Made by a program: the position numbers and the translations under genes. Under the pieces are notes generated by a model. That model was not told where the DNA came from. It saw nothing but the letters and a program-made list of their open reading frames with translations, and searched no databases. Shown piece by piece: positions 7,452 through 15,100 of a stretch of 17,690 bases of DNA. Each line of letters begins with the position of its first letter. The first letter of the stretch is position 1. Origin of the DNA: Muribaculaceae bacterium (lineage in GTDB: Bacteria; Bacteroidota; Bacteroidia; Bacteroidales; Muribaculaceae); assembly GCA_021443235.1 (NCBI GenBank), contig JABUUJ010000031.1, positions 36,395-54,084 on the forward strand, in the 5' to 3' direction.

Positions 7452-7484
7452 AAAAAGTCCTGAGGCGATGGTGCCCCAGGACTT
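7452..7484 (-). terminator. Intrinsic terminator of the rpmB-rpmG-DUF4295 operon
   Basis: On the minus strand AAGTCCTGGGGC is followed by the loop ACCATC and GCCTCAGGACTT, a 12-bp stem with one mismatch. It is followed by T residues. It lies about 30 bases past the DUF4295 stop codon. Confidence 0.9.
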
Positions 7485-7515
7485 GTTGTTATTTAGTTGA
7501 TGATGTATCAATCAA

Positions 7516-7665
7516 TTACTTGAGAGCTTCCTGAACCTTATCGTTGGCTACCATTCTCTCCTCGAAAACATAGGCGCCAGTCTTGGCCGAGCGGACCATC
7601 TTGATCACCTTGCTGAAATTACGACCTTCACCGGTCTGAAGGGTTGCAACTACTTTTTTTGCCAT
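7516..7665 (-). CDS. DUF4295 family small protein
   Basis: A 49-residue basic protein beginning MAKKVVATLQTGEGRNFSKV and ending NDKVQEALK. Short proteins of this type follow rpmG in Bacteroidetes genomes and are annotated as DUF4295. Their role is unknown, but the basic composition and ribosomal-operon position suggest association with ribosomes. It starts 15 bases after the rpmG stop and is the last gene before the operon terminator. It is short enough to be missed by length-filtered gene finding. Family assignment is from memory of sequence pattern and synteny. Confidence 0.88.
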   Translation of the reverse strand: MAKKVVATLQTGEGRNFSKVIKMVRSAKTGAYVFEERMVANDKVQEALK

Positions 7666-7680
7666 AATTCAGTCGATTTA

Positions 7681-7869
7681 TTATTTGATTTCTTTGTGTA
7701 CAGTTACTTTCTTGAGGTACGGATTGTACTTCTTGAGCTCGAGACGCTCGGTGGTGTTCTTGCGGTTCTTGGTGGTGATGTAACGAGAGATTCCAGGAAC
7801 GCCACTATTTTTCTGCTCGGTGCATTCGAGAATCACCTGAATGCGGTCGCCTTTTACTTTTTTTCCCAT
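7681..7869 (-). CDS. rpmG: 50S ribosomal protein L33
   Basis: A 62-residue protein of the large ribosomal subunit. The typical L33 core is visible: RIQVILECTEQ, RYITTKNRKNTTERLELKKYNP, and the C-terminal KKVTVHKEIK. Only one cysteine (in LECTEQ) is present, so this is the zinc-independent form without the paired CxxC motifs. It begins six bases after the rpmB stop and is clearly in the same operon. Confidence 0.97.
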   Translation of the reverse strand: MGKKVKGDRIQVILECTEQKNSGVPGISRYITTKNRKNTTERLELKKYNPYLKKVTVHKEIK

Positions 7870-7875
7870 AGCCGT

Positions 7876-8133
7876 TTACTTTTCGATTGCTTTAATTTCG
7901 GTTAAATGACCCTTGGCGGCAGCGTCTTTAAGAGCTGCGTCGATGCCCATGCGGTTGATGTTGCGGAGGCCAGCTGCCGAGACAGTGAGGCGGATCCACT
8001 GACCAGCCTCGGGCCAATAGAACTTCTTGTTGAACACGTTAACGTTGAATTTACGTTTTGTTCTTCTCTTAGAGTGCGACACGTTGTTACCTGTGATCGC
8101 CTTTTTGCCTGTGATTTGACAAACTTTAGACAT
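7876..8133 (-). CDS. rpmB: 50S ribosomal protein L28
   Basis: An 85-residue large-subunit protein. MSKVCQITGKKAITGNNVSH, the basic KRRTKRKFNVN stretch, and SAAGLRNINRMGIDAAL are hallmarks of L28. The frame is open for 25 more codons upstream to a GTG at 8208, but the conserved L28 N-terminus begins at the ATG at 8133, so that start is used. It leads the rpmB-rpmG-DUF4295 operon and is preceded by a long untranslated leader. Confidence 0.97.
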   Translation of the reverse strand: MSKVCQITGKKAITGNNVSHSKRRTKRKFNVNVFNKKFYWPEAGQWIRLTVSAAGLRNINRMGIDAALKDAAAKGHLTEIKAIEK

Positions 8134-8423
8134 AACGTTGTTATCTTCAAATGTTGTTTTAAAATCTTGATTAACTCTCAATTTCAAGACAGCGACTCGG
8201 CACTCCACTGTAGCACAATATTCTAAGGGTTAAGCCCACACACCTTTGTGCCTGGAGGGGAGAAGCCACCGAGCCCTTGGGCGGGAAATTAACCTATAAA
8301 TATATCGTCCTACGCTTTATGCCCTTGCATTTAGCATCATCACAAGGAACATCGAAGTTTCAACGATCAGTGGTCAAAAGAACAGGACTAACGTGAGAAA
8401 GCGTTGTTGCCTGCCTTGAAATC
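8134..8423 (-). promoter_or_regulatory. Long 5' leader of rpmB, candidate autoregulatory RNA
   Basis: Between the promoter box at 8429-8436 and the rpmB ATG there are about 290 transcribed bases without a convincing gene. On the minus strand it contains several short GC-rich pairings. These are GCCC-AA-GGGC near 8272-8283, CACA-AAGG-TGTG near 8240-8251, CCTTG/CAAGG flanking 8323-8347, and CAGTG/CGCTG near 8191-8211. The strongest pairings lie in the middle of the leader. Ribosomal protein operons often carry such leaders as binding sites for one of their own products. I do not recognise this one as a named RNA family. Confidence 0.45.
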
Positions 8424-8428
8424 GGGTG

Positions 8429-8459
8429 CAAAATTAGTAAAAATTTTTCACACTCGCAA
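8429..8459 (-). promoter_or_regulatory. Promoter of the rpmB operon
   Basis: On the minus strand TTG (8459-8457) is followed after 20 bases by TAATTTTG (8436-8429) and then CACCC. This matches the -33/-7 Bacteroidetes consensus. Transcription would start near 8423. Confidence 0.65.
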
Positions 8460-8507
8460 CAGTGCTGGTATAAATAGGTTAATTTTTGTGGTAATTTTCT
8501 CATTTTT

Positions 8508-8538
8508 TTTGTGCGGCCACATTTTTTTCTTACCTTTG
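8508..8538 (+). promoter_or_regulatory. Promoter of the outer-membrane beta-barrel gene
   Basis: TTTG at 8508-8511, 19 bases, then TACCTTTG at 8531-8538: a full consensus match. The predicted 5' leader of about 60 bases contains the perfect palindrome GTCTCGCGAGAC (8563-8574), which could be a hairpin or a protein-binding site. Confidence 0.75.
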
Positions 8539-8605
8539 TGGCACAGTTGAGGCGTGAAGGGCGTCTCGCGAGACACTAAATACTAATTTTAAAACACCGG
8601 GAATT

Positions 8606-9118
8606 ATGAAGAAGATTCTTTTGATTATTTGCGCAGCGATGATGAGCATAGGCGTTGCCAATGCTCAGGTTGAGAAGGGCAACATTGCAGTGGGCGCGGC
8701 TCTGCTGTATGGCAGTGAAATTAACAATATAGGTTTGGGCGCACGCGTTCATTACACTCCCATCAGCCACCTTCGTGGCGAGCTGAGCCTGAACTATTTC
8801 TTTGAGAAGAACTATCTGAGCATGTGGGACATCAACCTCAACGCGCAATACCTTGTGGGCCTGTGGCGTGAGCGCCTGTACATCTACCCTATCGTGGGAC
8901 TGAGCTTTGCTCGCCTGAATGCCAACAAGGATAAGTTTTTTAAGGATCACGGCACTGAGCTGAAGCGTGAGAATGACAAGGCGTTTGGCCTGAACTTAGG
9001 TGCGGGTATCGAGTTTGAGTTGACTGAGCGCTGGGGCCTGAGTCTTGAGTACCGTCACTCGATCATGAAGCACATCGACCAGGGTGTGTTTGCCCTGGGC
9101 GCCAACTTCAAGTTCTAG
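8606..9118 (+). CDS. Small outer-membrane beta-barrel protein
   Basis: A 170-residue protein with a signal peptide (MKKILLIICAAMMSIGVANA, cleavage before Q21). Alternating amphipathic strands fit an eight-stranded barrel of the OMP_b-brl/OmpX type. Examples are GNIAVGAALLYG, IGLGARVHYTP, LRGELSLNYFF, LYIYPIVGLSFARL, FGLNLGAGIEFEL and WGLSLEYRHS. The chain ends in phenylalanine (GANFKF), the usual signal for BAM-mediated insertion. No OmpA peptidoglycan-binding domain follows. It is monocistronic with its own promoter. Its specific function cannot be told from sequence. Confidence 0.88.
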   Translation: MKKILLIICAAMMSIGVANAQVEKGNIAVGAALLYGSEINNIGLGARVHYTPISHLRGELSLNYFFEKNYLSMWDINLNAQYLVGLWRERLYIYPIVGLSFARLNANKDKFFKDHGTELKRENDKAFGLNLGAGIEFELTERWGLSLEYRHSIMKHIDQGVFALGANFKF

Positions 9119-9302
9119 CTTCGTGGTGGTGGTTTTTGGCCACGAACCGAGCGAAGCGAGCTCGGCGTAGCCAATTTCACGAATTGACACGAATTTATTG
9201 ATTTACACGAAGTTAAGGCAAGTGAAGGGTTTTCATTAATTTGGCTTCGTGGTGGTGTGGGACTCTCACAGATCGCACAGATTTACACTGATTTAATTTT
9301 TG
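9119..9302. other. Hairpin- and repeat-rich spacer
   Basis: I see no gene here. TTCGTGG (9120-9126) pairs with CCACGAA (9140-9146). Directly after it CCGAGC (9147-9152) pairs with GCTCGG (9160-9165). Degenerate CACGAATT-like units follow at about 9178-9210 (TTCACGAATT, ACACGAATTT, TTACACGAAG). CACAGAT-like units follow at about 9267-9293. GGCTTCGTGGTGGT occurs near 9119 and again near 9243. The origin may be a decayed repetitive element. Confidence 0.6.
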
Positions 9303-9350
9303 GCTTCGCATGGGTTGCTGCTGGGCGGCACCCATGCGAAGCTGGTTTTT
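9303..9350 (+). terminator. Strong 13-bp hairpin with T run
   Basis: GCTTCGCATGGGT (9303-9315) pairs perfectly with ACCCATGCGAAGC (9330-9342). It is followed by TGG and six T residues. The loop is GC-rich and can pair further. It probably terminates transcription from the beta-barrel gene, although it lies 185 bases beyond its stop, and it insulates the ATPase promoter downstream. Confidence 0.75.
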
Positions 9351-9415
9351 TACCCTGACTTTTGTCAAAAAACGGGAAATTATTACCCTGATTTTTATCA
9401 AAAAGTGGGGAATTA
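9350..9415 (+). promoter_or_regulatory. Two tandem 33-bp palindromic units, candidate operator
   Basis: Unit 1 is at 9350-9382 and unit 2 at 9383-9415, with 28 of 33 positions identical. Each starts TTACCC, contains an inverted repeat (TGACTTTTGTCA in unit 1, TGATTTTTATCA in unit 2), then GGG and ends AATTA. Two of the five differences are a matched pair, C-G to T-A, which keeps the inverted repeat intact. The units abut the -33 element of the ATPase promoter at 9416, a position suited to control by a DNA-binding protein. Confidence 0.65.
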
Positions 9416-9447
9416 TTTGTTTGATTAAAATCTATTTTGTAATTTTG
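9416..9447 (+). promoter_or_regulatory. Promoter of the DUF4143 ATPase gene
   Basis: TTTG at 9416-9419 and TAATTTTG at 9440-9447 are separated by 20 bases, followed by CACCC. The start codon is 22 bases downstream, giving a leader of roughly 15 bases. Confidence 0.75.
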
Positions 9448-9468
9448 CACCCATAAAATCAAGAAGTT

Positions 9469-10824
9469 ATGTATTATAAAAGAAATATTGATAATTATCT
9501 CTTGCAATGGGTATCGCAACGTGTGCACAAGCCGTTGCTACTTAGGGGAGCAAGACAGGTGGGGAAATCAACTGCCATCAGACACCTTGGAAAGCATTTC
9601 AGTTCCTATGTAGAGATAAATTTTGAGCGCAACAGCGAATACAAGGCATTGTTTAGCAGCAATTTGGATGTGAAGCGCATTATTTCTCAAATGTCGGTGA
9701 TGTGCGGCACATCAATAGTGCCTGGCTCCACATTGCTTTTCCTTGACGAGATACAGGAATGTCCTGAAGCAATCATGTCGTTACGATTCTTTAAGGAGGA
9801 TTTACCCGAGTTGCATGTGGTTGCCGCAGGGTCGTTGCTGGAGTTTGCTCTTGACGAGCTTGCGACATTTGGTGTTGGTCGCATTCACTCATTGTTTATG
9901 CATCCCATGACATTTGATGAGTTTCTTGTTGCCAATGGGCAGCAACTGCTGCTTGATGCCCGGAACCAATCGTCACCGCAAGCGCCATTGCCCGAGCCAC
10001 TCTACGAGAGAATAGTGGAGCTGTTTCGAACATATATGATTATTGGCGGCATGCCCGAGGCCGTTGCCTCATGGGTTGAGAACCATGATTTTCTTAAGTG
10101 CCAAGAGATACAGGACGATATTTTAACAGGCTATGAGGACGACTTTCCCAAATACAGGAAAAGGGTAAGTCCCGACCTACTACGCGCCACCCTACGCAGT
10201 GTTTCAGACCAAATAACGAACAAATTTGTATATGCTAAAATAGGCAGTGGATATAAGGCTGCCGAAATCAACAAAGCATTGGAGTTGCTACATAAAGCCG
10301 GACTCGTCATACCTGTGACTCACACCAATGCCAACGGGCTTCCCCTTGGAGGAGAGGCCGATAGCAAATATCGCAAAATGCTACTGCTTGACAGCGGCTT
10401 GGAACTAAGGATGCTAAACATGACACTCGGAAACATTTCGGAAATTACAACTCAAATACTCACGGCCAGCGTTACCGACCTTGTGAACAAAGGTCCCATT
10501 GCTGAAATGATTGCAGGCCTTGAGATTTTACGAAACCAAACGCCGAACCTCAAATACGAACTGTTTTACTGGACGAGGCAAGCGCGCGGGTCTCAAGCCG
10601 AGATTGACTATATAATTGCAAAAGACGGAAAAGTAACCCCCATTGAAGTGAAGGCCGAGCGGCAAGGAGGTATGCGCAGTTTGTGGAGTTTCATGCGAGA
10701 AAAGCATCTGAAAAGCGCTATTCGGTGCTCGCTTGAGAACTTTGGTGAATTTGAGGTCAGCGAAGACACTGGTGAAATCCGCCATATCGCCATCCAACCC
10801 ATCTACGCTCTCTCCCAGCTGTAG
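9469..10824 (+). CDS. AAA-family ATPase with C-terminal DUF4143 domain
   Basis: A 451-residue cytoplasmic protein. The N-terminal AAA domain has Walker A GARQVGKST (27-35), Walker B LLFLDE (89-94), and the AGSLLEF segment (120-126) typical of this family. The C-terminal DUF4143 region ends in a restriction-nuclease-like arrangement: SQAEIDYII (D380), then PIEVKA (E393, K395), i.e. D-x12-ExK. Members are abundant in Bacteroidetes, and their substrate and role are poorly defined. Some are suspected to belong to defence or toxin-antitoxin-like modules, which is inference. The gene stands alone between a terminator and the carA promoter. A pair of palindromic repeats precedes its promoter. Base composition is more AT-rich than carAB beside it, which may indicate acquisition. 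Confidence 0.9.
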   Translation: MYYKRNIDNYLLQWVSQRVHKPLLLRGARQVGKSTAIRHLGKHFSSYVEINFERNSEYKALFSSNLDVKRIISQMSVMCGTSIVPGSTLLFLDEIQECPEAIMSLRFFKEDLPELHVVAAGSLLEFALDELATFGVGRIHSLFMHPMTFDEFLVANGQQLLLDARNQSSPQAPLPEPLYERIVELFRTYMIIGGMPEAVASWVENHDFLKCQEIQDDILTGYEDDFPKYRKRVSPDLLRATLRSVSDQITNKFVYAKIGSGYKAAEINKALELLHKAGLVIPVTHTNANGLPLGGEADSKYRKMLLLDSGLELRMLNMTLGNISEITTQILTASVTDLVNKGPIAEMIAGLEILRNQTPNLKYELFYWTRQARGSQAEIDYIIAKDGKVTPIEVKAERQGGMRSLWSFMREKHLKSAIRCSLENFGEFEVSEDTGEIRHIAIQPIYALSQL

Positions 10825-10865
10825 AGAAGGGGGAAAGTTTTTTTGGATTTTTTTTGGGGAAAAGT

Positions 10866-10896
10866 TGCGTAGGTGGGGAATTTGGTGTAATTTTGC
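10866..10896 (+). promoter_or_regulatory. Promoter of the carAB operon
   Basis: GTTG near 10865-10868, 20 bases, then TAATTTTG near 10889-10896. The pattern and spacing fit the Bacteroidetes consensus. Coordinates are accurate to about one base. Transcription should start close to 10902, about 200 bases before carA. Confidence 0.7.
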
Positions 10897-10901
10897 CGCG
10901 T

Positions 10902-11108
10902 TTTAATGGGAAATAATAGATTTATGCTACAAGAACCACTTGCGATGCAGGATCATGCGATGAGTTCATGCGCCCAAAATGGCGCGTGGAGAGAGATTTT
11001 CCCCGCTAAGAGTCTTGTTGGCCAACTAAATCGCTTAGAAAGGCAGCTATCCCCCTCGGGTCACAGCTGCCTTTCTTATTTTATGCAACTCAACCAATCA
11101 AAAGAAAT
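10902..11108 (+). promoter_or_regulatory. carA leader with putative transcription attenuator
   Basis: The roughly 200-base leader contains three visible structures. CATGCGCC (10967-10974) pairs with GGCGCGTG (10981-10988) around CAAAAT. CTAAG (11006-11010) pairs with CTTAG (11034-11038). The terminator stem is at 11037-11076. The second stem shares two bases with the 5' arm of the terminator, so the two may compete or stack. An ATG at 10906 opens a frame of 73 codons that runs through the terminator and stops at 11127 inside carA. That frame could be a leader ORF whose translation melts the terminator. I do not match the RNA to a named riboswitch. Confidence 0.55.
11037..11082 (+). terminator. 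Intrinsic terminator hairpin upstream of carA
   Basis: AGAAAGGCAGCT (11037-11048) pairs perfectly with AGCTGCCTTTCT (11065-11076), 12 bp, around a 16-base loop. It is followed by TATTTT. It lies between the carA promoter and the carA start, so it can only act as an attenuator or as the end of a short RNA. Confidence 0.85.
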
Positions 11109-12182
11109 ATGCAGAAAGTTACACTGACACTTAGCGACGGCACGCGGTTTCACGGGCTGTCGTTTGGCGCCGACAAGGCGGTAGCCGGCGAGGTGGTGTT
11201 TAACACCGCGATGATGGGTTACCCCGAGAGCCTCACCGACCCGTCGTATGCCGGGCAGATTTTAGTGCTCACCTACCCACTTGTGGGCAACTATGGCGTG
11301 CCCAACTTCAGCGTCGAGGCCAATGGTCTTGCGACGTTCATGGAGAGCACGCGCATCCACGCCCAAGCGATAGTGGTGGCCGACTATAGCGAGCAGTACA
11401 GTCACTGGAACGCCCGCGAGAGCCTTGCCACGTGGCTCAAGCGCGAGCAGGTGCCTGGCATCACCGGCATTGACACGAGAGAGCTGACCAAGGTGCTGCG
11501 CGAGCACGGAGTGATGATGGGCACGATAACGCTTGACGACGAGCCAGGCATCGTTCCCGAGGCCGACTATGAAGGCGTGAACTTTGTGGCGAAAGTGTCG
11601 TGCGACGAGATTATCAAGTATAACGAGGGAGCTGGCAAGCGCGTGGTGCTTGTTGACTGCGGCGTGAAGCACAACATAATACGCAGCCTTATCGCGCTGG
11701 GCGTAGAGGTGGTGCGCGTGCCGTGGAACTATGACTACACAGGCATGGACTTTGACGGACTGTTCCTTGCCAACGGCCCAGGCGACCCCAACGTGTGTGT
11801 TGACGCAGTGGAGATATTGCGGCGTCACATGAGCATGACCAGCAAGCCGATATGCGGAATATGCATGGGCAACCAGTTGCTTGCCAAGGCAGCCGGAGCC
11901 AATATATACAAGCTGAAATACGGACATCGCAGCCACAACCAGCCAGTGCGCCTTGTGGGCAGCGACCGGTGCTACATCACGTCGCAGAATCACGGTTATG
12001 CCGTGGAGGCGTCGAGCCTTGAGAGCGACTGGGAAGAGCTCTTTGTGAACATGAACGACGGCTCCAACGAGGGCATCCGCCACAAGACAAAGCCGTGGTT
12101 CTCAAGCCAGTTTCATCCCGAGGCATGTTCGGGTCCGTTAGACACCATATTTATGTTTGAGCAATTTGTAACCAAGTTATGA
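11109..12182 (+). CDS. carA: Carbamoyl-phosphate synthase small subunit (glutamine amidotransferase)
   Basis: This 357-residue subunit hydrolyses glutamine and channels ammonia to CarB for carbamoyl phosphate, the precursor of pyrimidines and arginine. The N-terminal CPSase_sm_chain domain covers about 1-140, with FNTAMMGYPESLTDPSYAGQ and GITGIDTRELTKVLREHG. A class I glutaminase domain covers about 175-357. The catalytic triad is C252 (in GICMGNQ), H336 and E338 (in FHPEA). These line up with E. coli C269, H353 and E355 by a constant offset of 17. The residue equivalent to E. coli H272 in GHQ is N255 here. The stop overlaps the carB start as ATGA. The gene is preceded by a promoter and an attenuator-like terminator. 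Confidence 0.98.
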   Translation: MQKVTLTLSDGTRFHGLSFGADKAVAGEVVFNTAMMGYPESLTDPSYAGQILVLTYPLVGNYGVPNFSVEANGLATFMESTRIHAQAIVVADYSEQYSHWNARESLATWLKREQVPGITGIDTRELTKVLREHGVMMGTITLDDEPGIVPEADYEGVNFVAKVSCDEIIKYNEGAGKRVVLVDCGVKHNIIRSLIALGVEVVRVPWNYDYTGMDFDGLFLANGPGDPNVCVDAVEILRRHMSMTSKPICGICMGNQLLAKAAGANIYKLKYGHRSHNQPVRLVGSDRCYITSQNHGYAVEASSLESDWEELFVNMNDGSNEGIRHKTKPWFSSQFHPEACSGPLDTIFMFEQFVTKL

Positions 12183-15100
12183 GCAACGAAAATATCAAGA
12201 AAGTGCTGCTGCTGGGTAGCGGTGCGCTGAAAATAGGCGAGGCTGGCGAGTTTGACTATTCAGGTTCTCAGGCGCTCAAGGCTCTGCGCGAGGAAGGCGT
12301 GAAGACCGTCCTGATCAACCCCAACATTGCCACCGTGCAGACCTCGGAAGGCGTTGCCGACAAAATCTACTTCCTGCCGGTGCAGCCCGCGTTTGTGGAG
12401 CGTGTGATAGAGAAAGAGCGTCCCGACGGCATCCTGCTGTCGTTTGGCGGCCAAACGGCGCTGAACTGCGGCGTAGAGCTATATAAAAGCGGAGTGCTGA
12501 AGCGCTATGGCGTGGAGGTGCTGGGCACGCCCGTCAAGGCGATTATCGACACCGAGGACCGCGAGCTTTTTGTGAAGCGCCTCGACGAGATTGACGTGAA
12601 GACCATCAAGTCGCACGCCTGCGACAACATTGCCGCGGCACGCGAGGCCGCCAGCGAGCTGGGCTACCCCGTGATATTGCGCGCCGCCTATGCGTTGGGC
12701 GGACTTGGCTCAGGTTTCTGCGACAACGAGGAAGAACTCAACCGTCTCGCCGAAAAGGCCTTTGCCTTCTCACCTCAAGTACTTGTAGAGAAGTCGCTTA
12801 GAGGCTGGAAAGAGATAGAATATGAGGTGGTGCGCGACCGGTATGACAACTGTATAACGGTGTGCAACATGGAGAACCTCGACCCGCTGGGCATCCACAC
12901 GGGCGAGTCGATAGTGGTGGCACCGTCGCAAACACTCACCAACAGCGAGTATCACAAGCTGCGTGCGCTGGCTATCAAGATAATACGCCACATAGGCATT
13001 GTGGGCGAGTGCAACGTGCAATATGCCTTTGACCCCGTTTCGGAAGACTACCGCGTGATTGAGGTCAACGCCCGACTGTCGCGCTCGTCGGCGCTTGCGT
13101 CGAAGGCCACAGGCTATCCGCTGGCGTTTGTTGCCGCCAAGCTGGGCATGGGCTATGGGTTGTTTGAGCTGAATAACTCGGTGACCAAGACCACATCGGC
13201 ATTCTTCGAGCCTGCGCTCGACTACATAGTGGTGAAGATTCCGCGCTGGGACCTGTCGAAGTTCCGCGGCGTGGACCGCGAGCTCGGCTCATCGATGAAA
13301 TCGGTGGGCGAGGTAATGGCGATAGGCCGCACATTTGAGGAGGCCATCCAGAAAGGACTGCGCATGATAGGCCAGGGCATGCACGGCTTTGTGTTTAACA
13401 AAGAGCTCGAGGTGAGCGACCTCGACACAGCGTTGCGTGAGCCCACCGACAAACGTATCTTCCTTGTTTCCAAGGCAATGCACCAAGGCTACAGCATTGA
13501 CCAAATCCACGACCTGACCAAGATTGACAAGTGGTTTCTCTATAAGTTGCAGCACATCGTCGACATTGACCGGCGTCTGAGCGATTGCGCCGGCATTGAG
13601 ACGCTCGACGAGGCGTTGCTGCGCGAGGCCAAGGTGTATGGCTTCACCGATTTCCAAATTGCGCGAGCGCTGAATCTGGGCAAGAAACATAACATGGCCG
13701 AAGCCAGCGACATAGTGCGCCAGTTGCGCAAAAAACTGGGCATAGTGCCCTACGTAAAGCAAATCGACACACTGGCAGCCGAATATCCCGCCCAGACCAA
13801 CTATCTGTACCTCACCTATCAAGCAACAGCCCACGACATCGACCACGAGAGAGACGGACGTTCGGTAGTGGTGCTGGGCAGCGGTGCCTATCGCATCGGG
13901 TCGTCGGTTGAGTTTGACTGGTGTGGTGTTCAGGCGCTTAACACGATAGGTAAAGAAGGCTATCGGTCAATAATGATAAACTACAACCCCGAGACAGTGT
14001 CGACCGACTATGACATGTGCGACCGCCTGTACTTCGACGAGCTGACGTTTGAGCGCGTGATAGACATCTATGAGCTGGAGCAGCCCAAGGGCGTGATAGT
14101 GTCGACCGGAGGCCAGATTCCCAACAACTTGGCGGTGCGCCTTGACAAGCATAAGGTGCCCATCTTGGGCACACAGGCGTGCGACATCGACCGTGCCGAG
14201 GACCGTGCGAAGTTCTCGGCGATGCTGGGAGCGTGCGGTATTGACCAGCCCGAGTGGAGCGCGCTGACATCGATGGACGATATCAATCGCTTCATTGAGC
14301 GCGTGGGCTTCCCGGTGCTGGTGCGCCCGTCGTATGTGCTATCGGGCGCTGCGATGAACGTGTGCAGCAACCAGCACGAGCTTGAGCGCTTCCTGCAGCT
14401 GGCCGCCAACGTGAGCGAGGACCACCCCGTTGTGGTGAGCAAATTCATGATGCACGCCAAAGAGGTGGAGATGGACGCAGTGGCGCAAAACGGTGATATA
14501 GTGGCGTATGCGATTTCAGAGCATGTAGAGTTTGCGGGCGTTCACTCGGGCGACGCGACAATTCAGTTCCCACCGCAGAAGCTCTATGTTGAGACCGTGC
14601 GCCGCATCAAGAAGATTTCACGCCAAATTGCTCGCGAGCTCAACATCTCGGGTCCGTTTAACATCCAGTATCTTGCCAAGGACAATGATATCAAGGTGAT
14701 AGAGTGCAACTTACGCGCTTCGAGGTCCTTCCCCTTTGTGAGCAAAGTGCTGAAGATTAACCTTATCGAACTTGCCACACGCGTTATGCTGGGATTGCCC
14801 GTCGAGAGACCGTCGAAAAATCTCTTTGACCTTGATTATGTGGGCATTAAGGCGTCGCAGTTCTCATTTAACCGTCTGCAGAAGGCCGACCCCGTGCTGG
14901 GCGTAGATATGGCATCGACGGGCGAGGTGGGCTGCATAGGCGAGGACACGAGCACAGCGTTGCTCAAGAGCATGCTCTCGGTGGGCCAGCGCATCCCCAA
15001 GCAGAACATCCTGCTCTCGACAGGTACGGCCAAGCAGAAAGTGGCGATGCTGGGTGCGGCTAAGGAACTGATTGCCAACGGTTACCACTTGTTTGCGACT

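Noticed and set aside
8134..8208. Longer rpmB starting at the GTG at 8208
   Set aside because: The 25 extra residues match no L28, while MSKVCQITGKK at the ATG is the standard N-terminus.
9283..9528. An 81-codon minus-strand frame covering the palindromic repeats
   Set aside because: The repeat period of 33 keeps the frame open by chance. It reads through a terminator and the ATPase promoter.
11262..12083. A 273-codon minus-strand frame inside carA
   Set aside because: Antisense shadow of a highly conserved gene; His/Val/Ala-rich and without a promoter.
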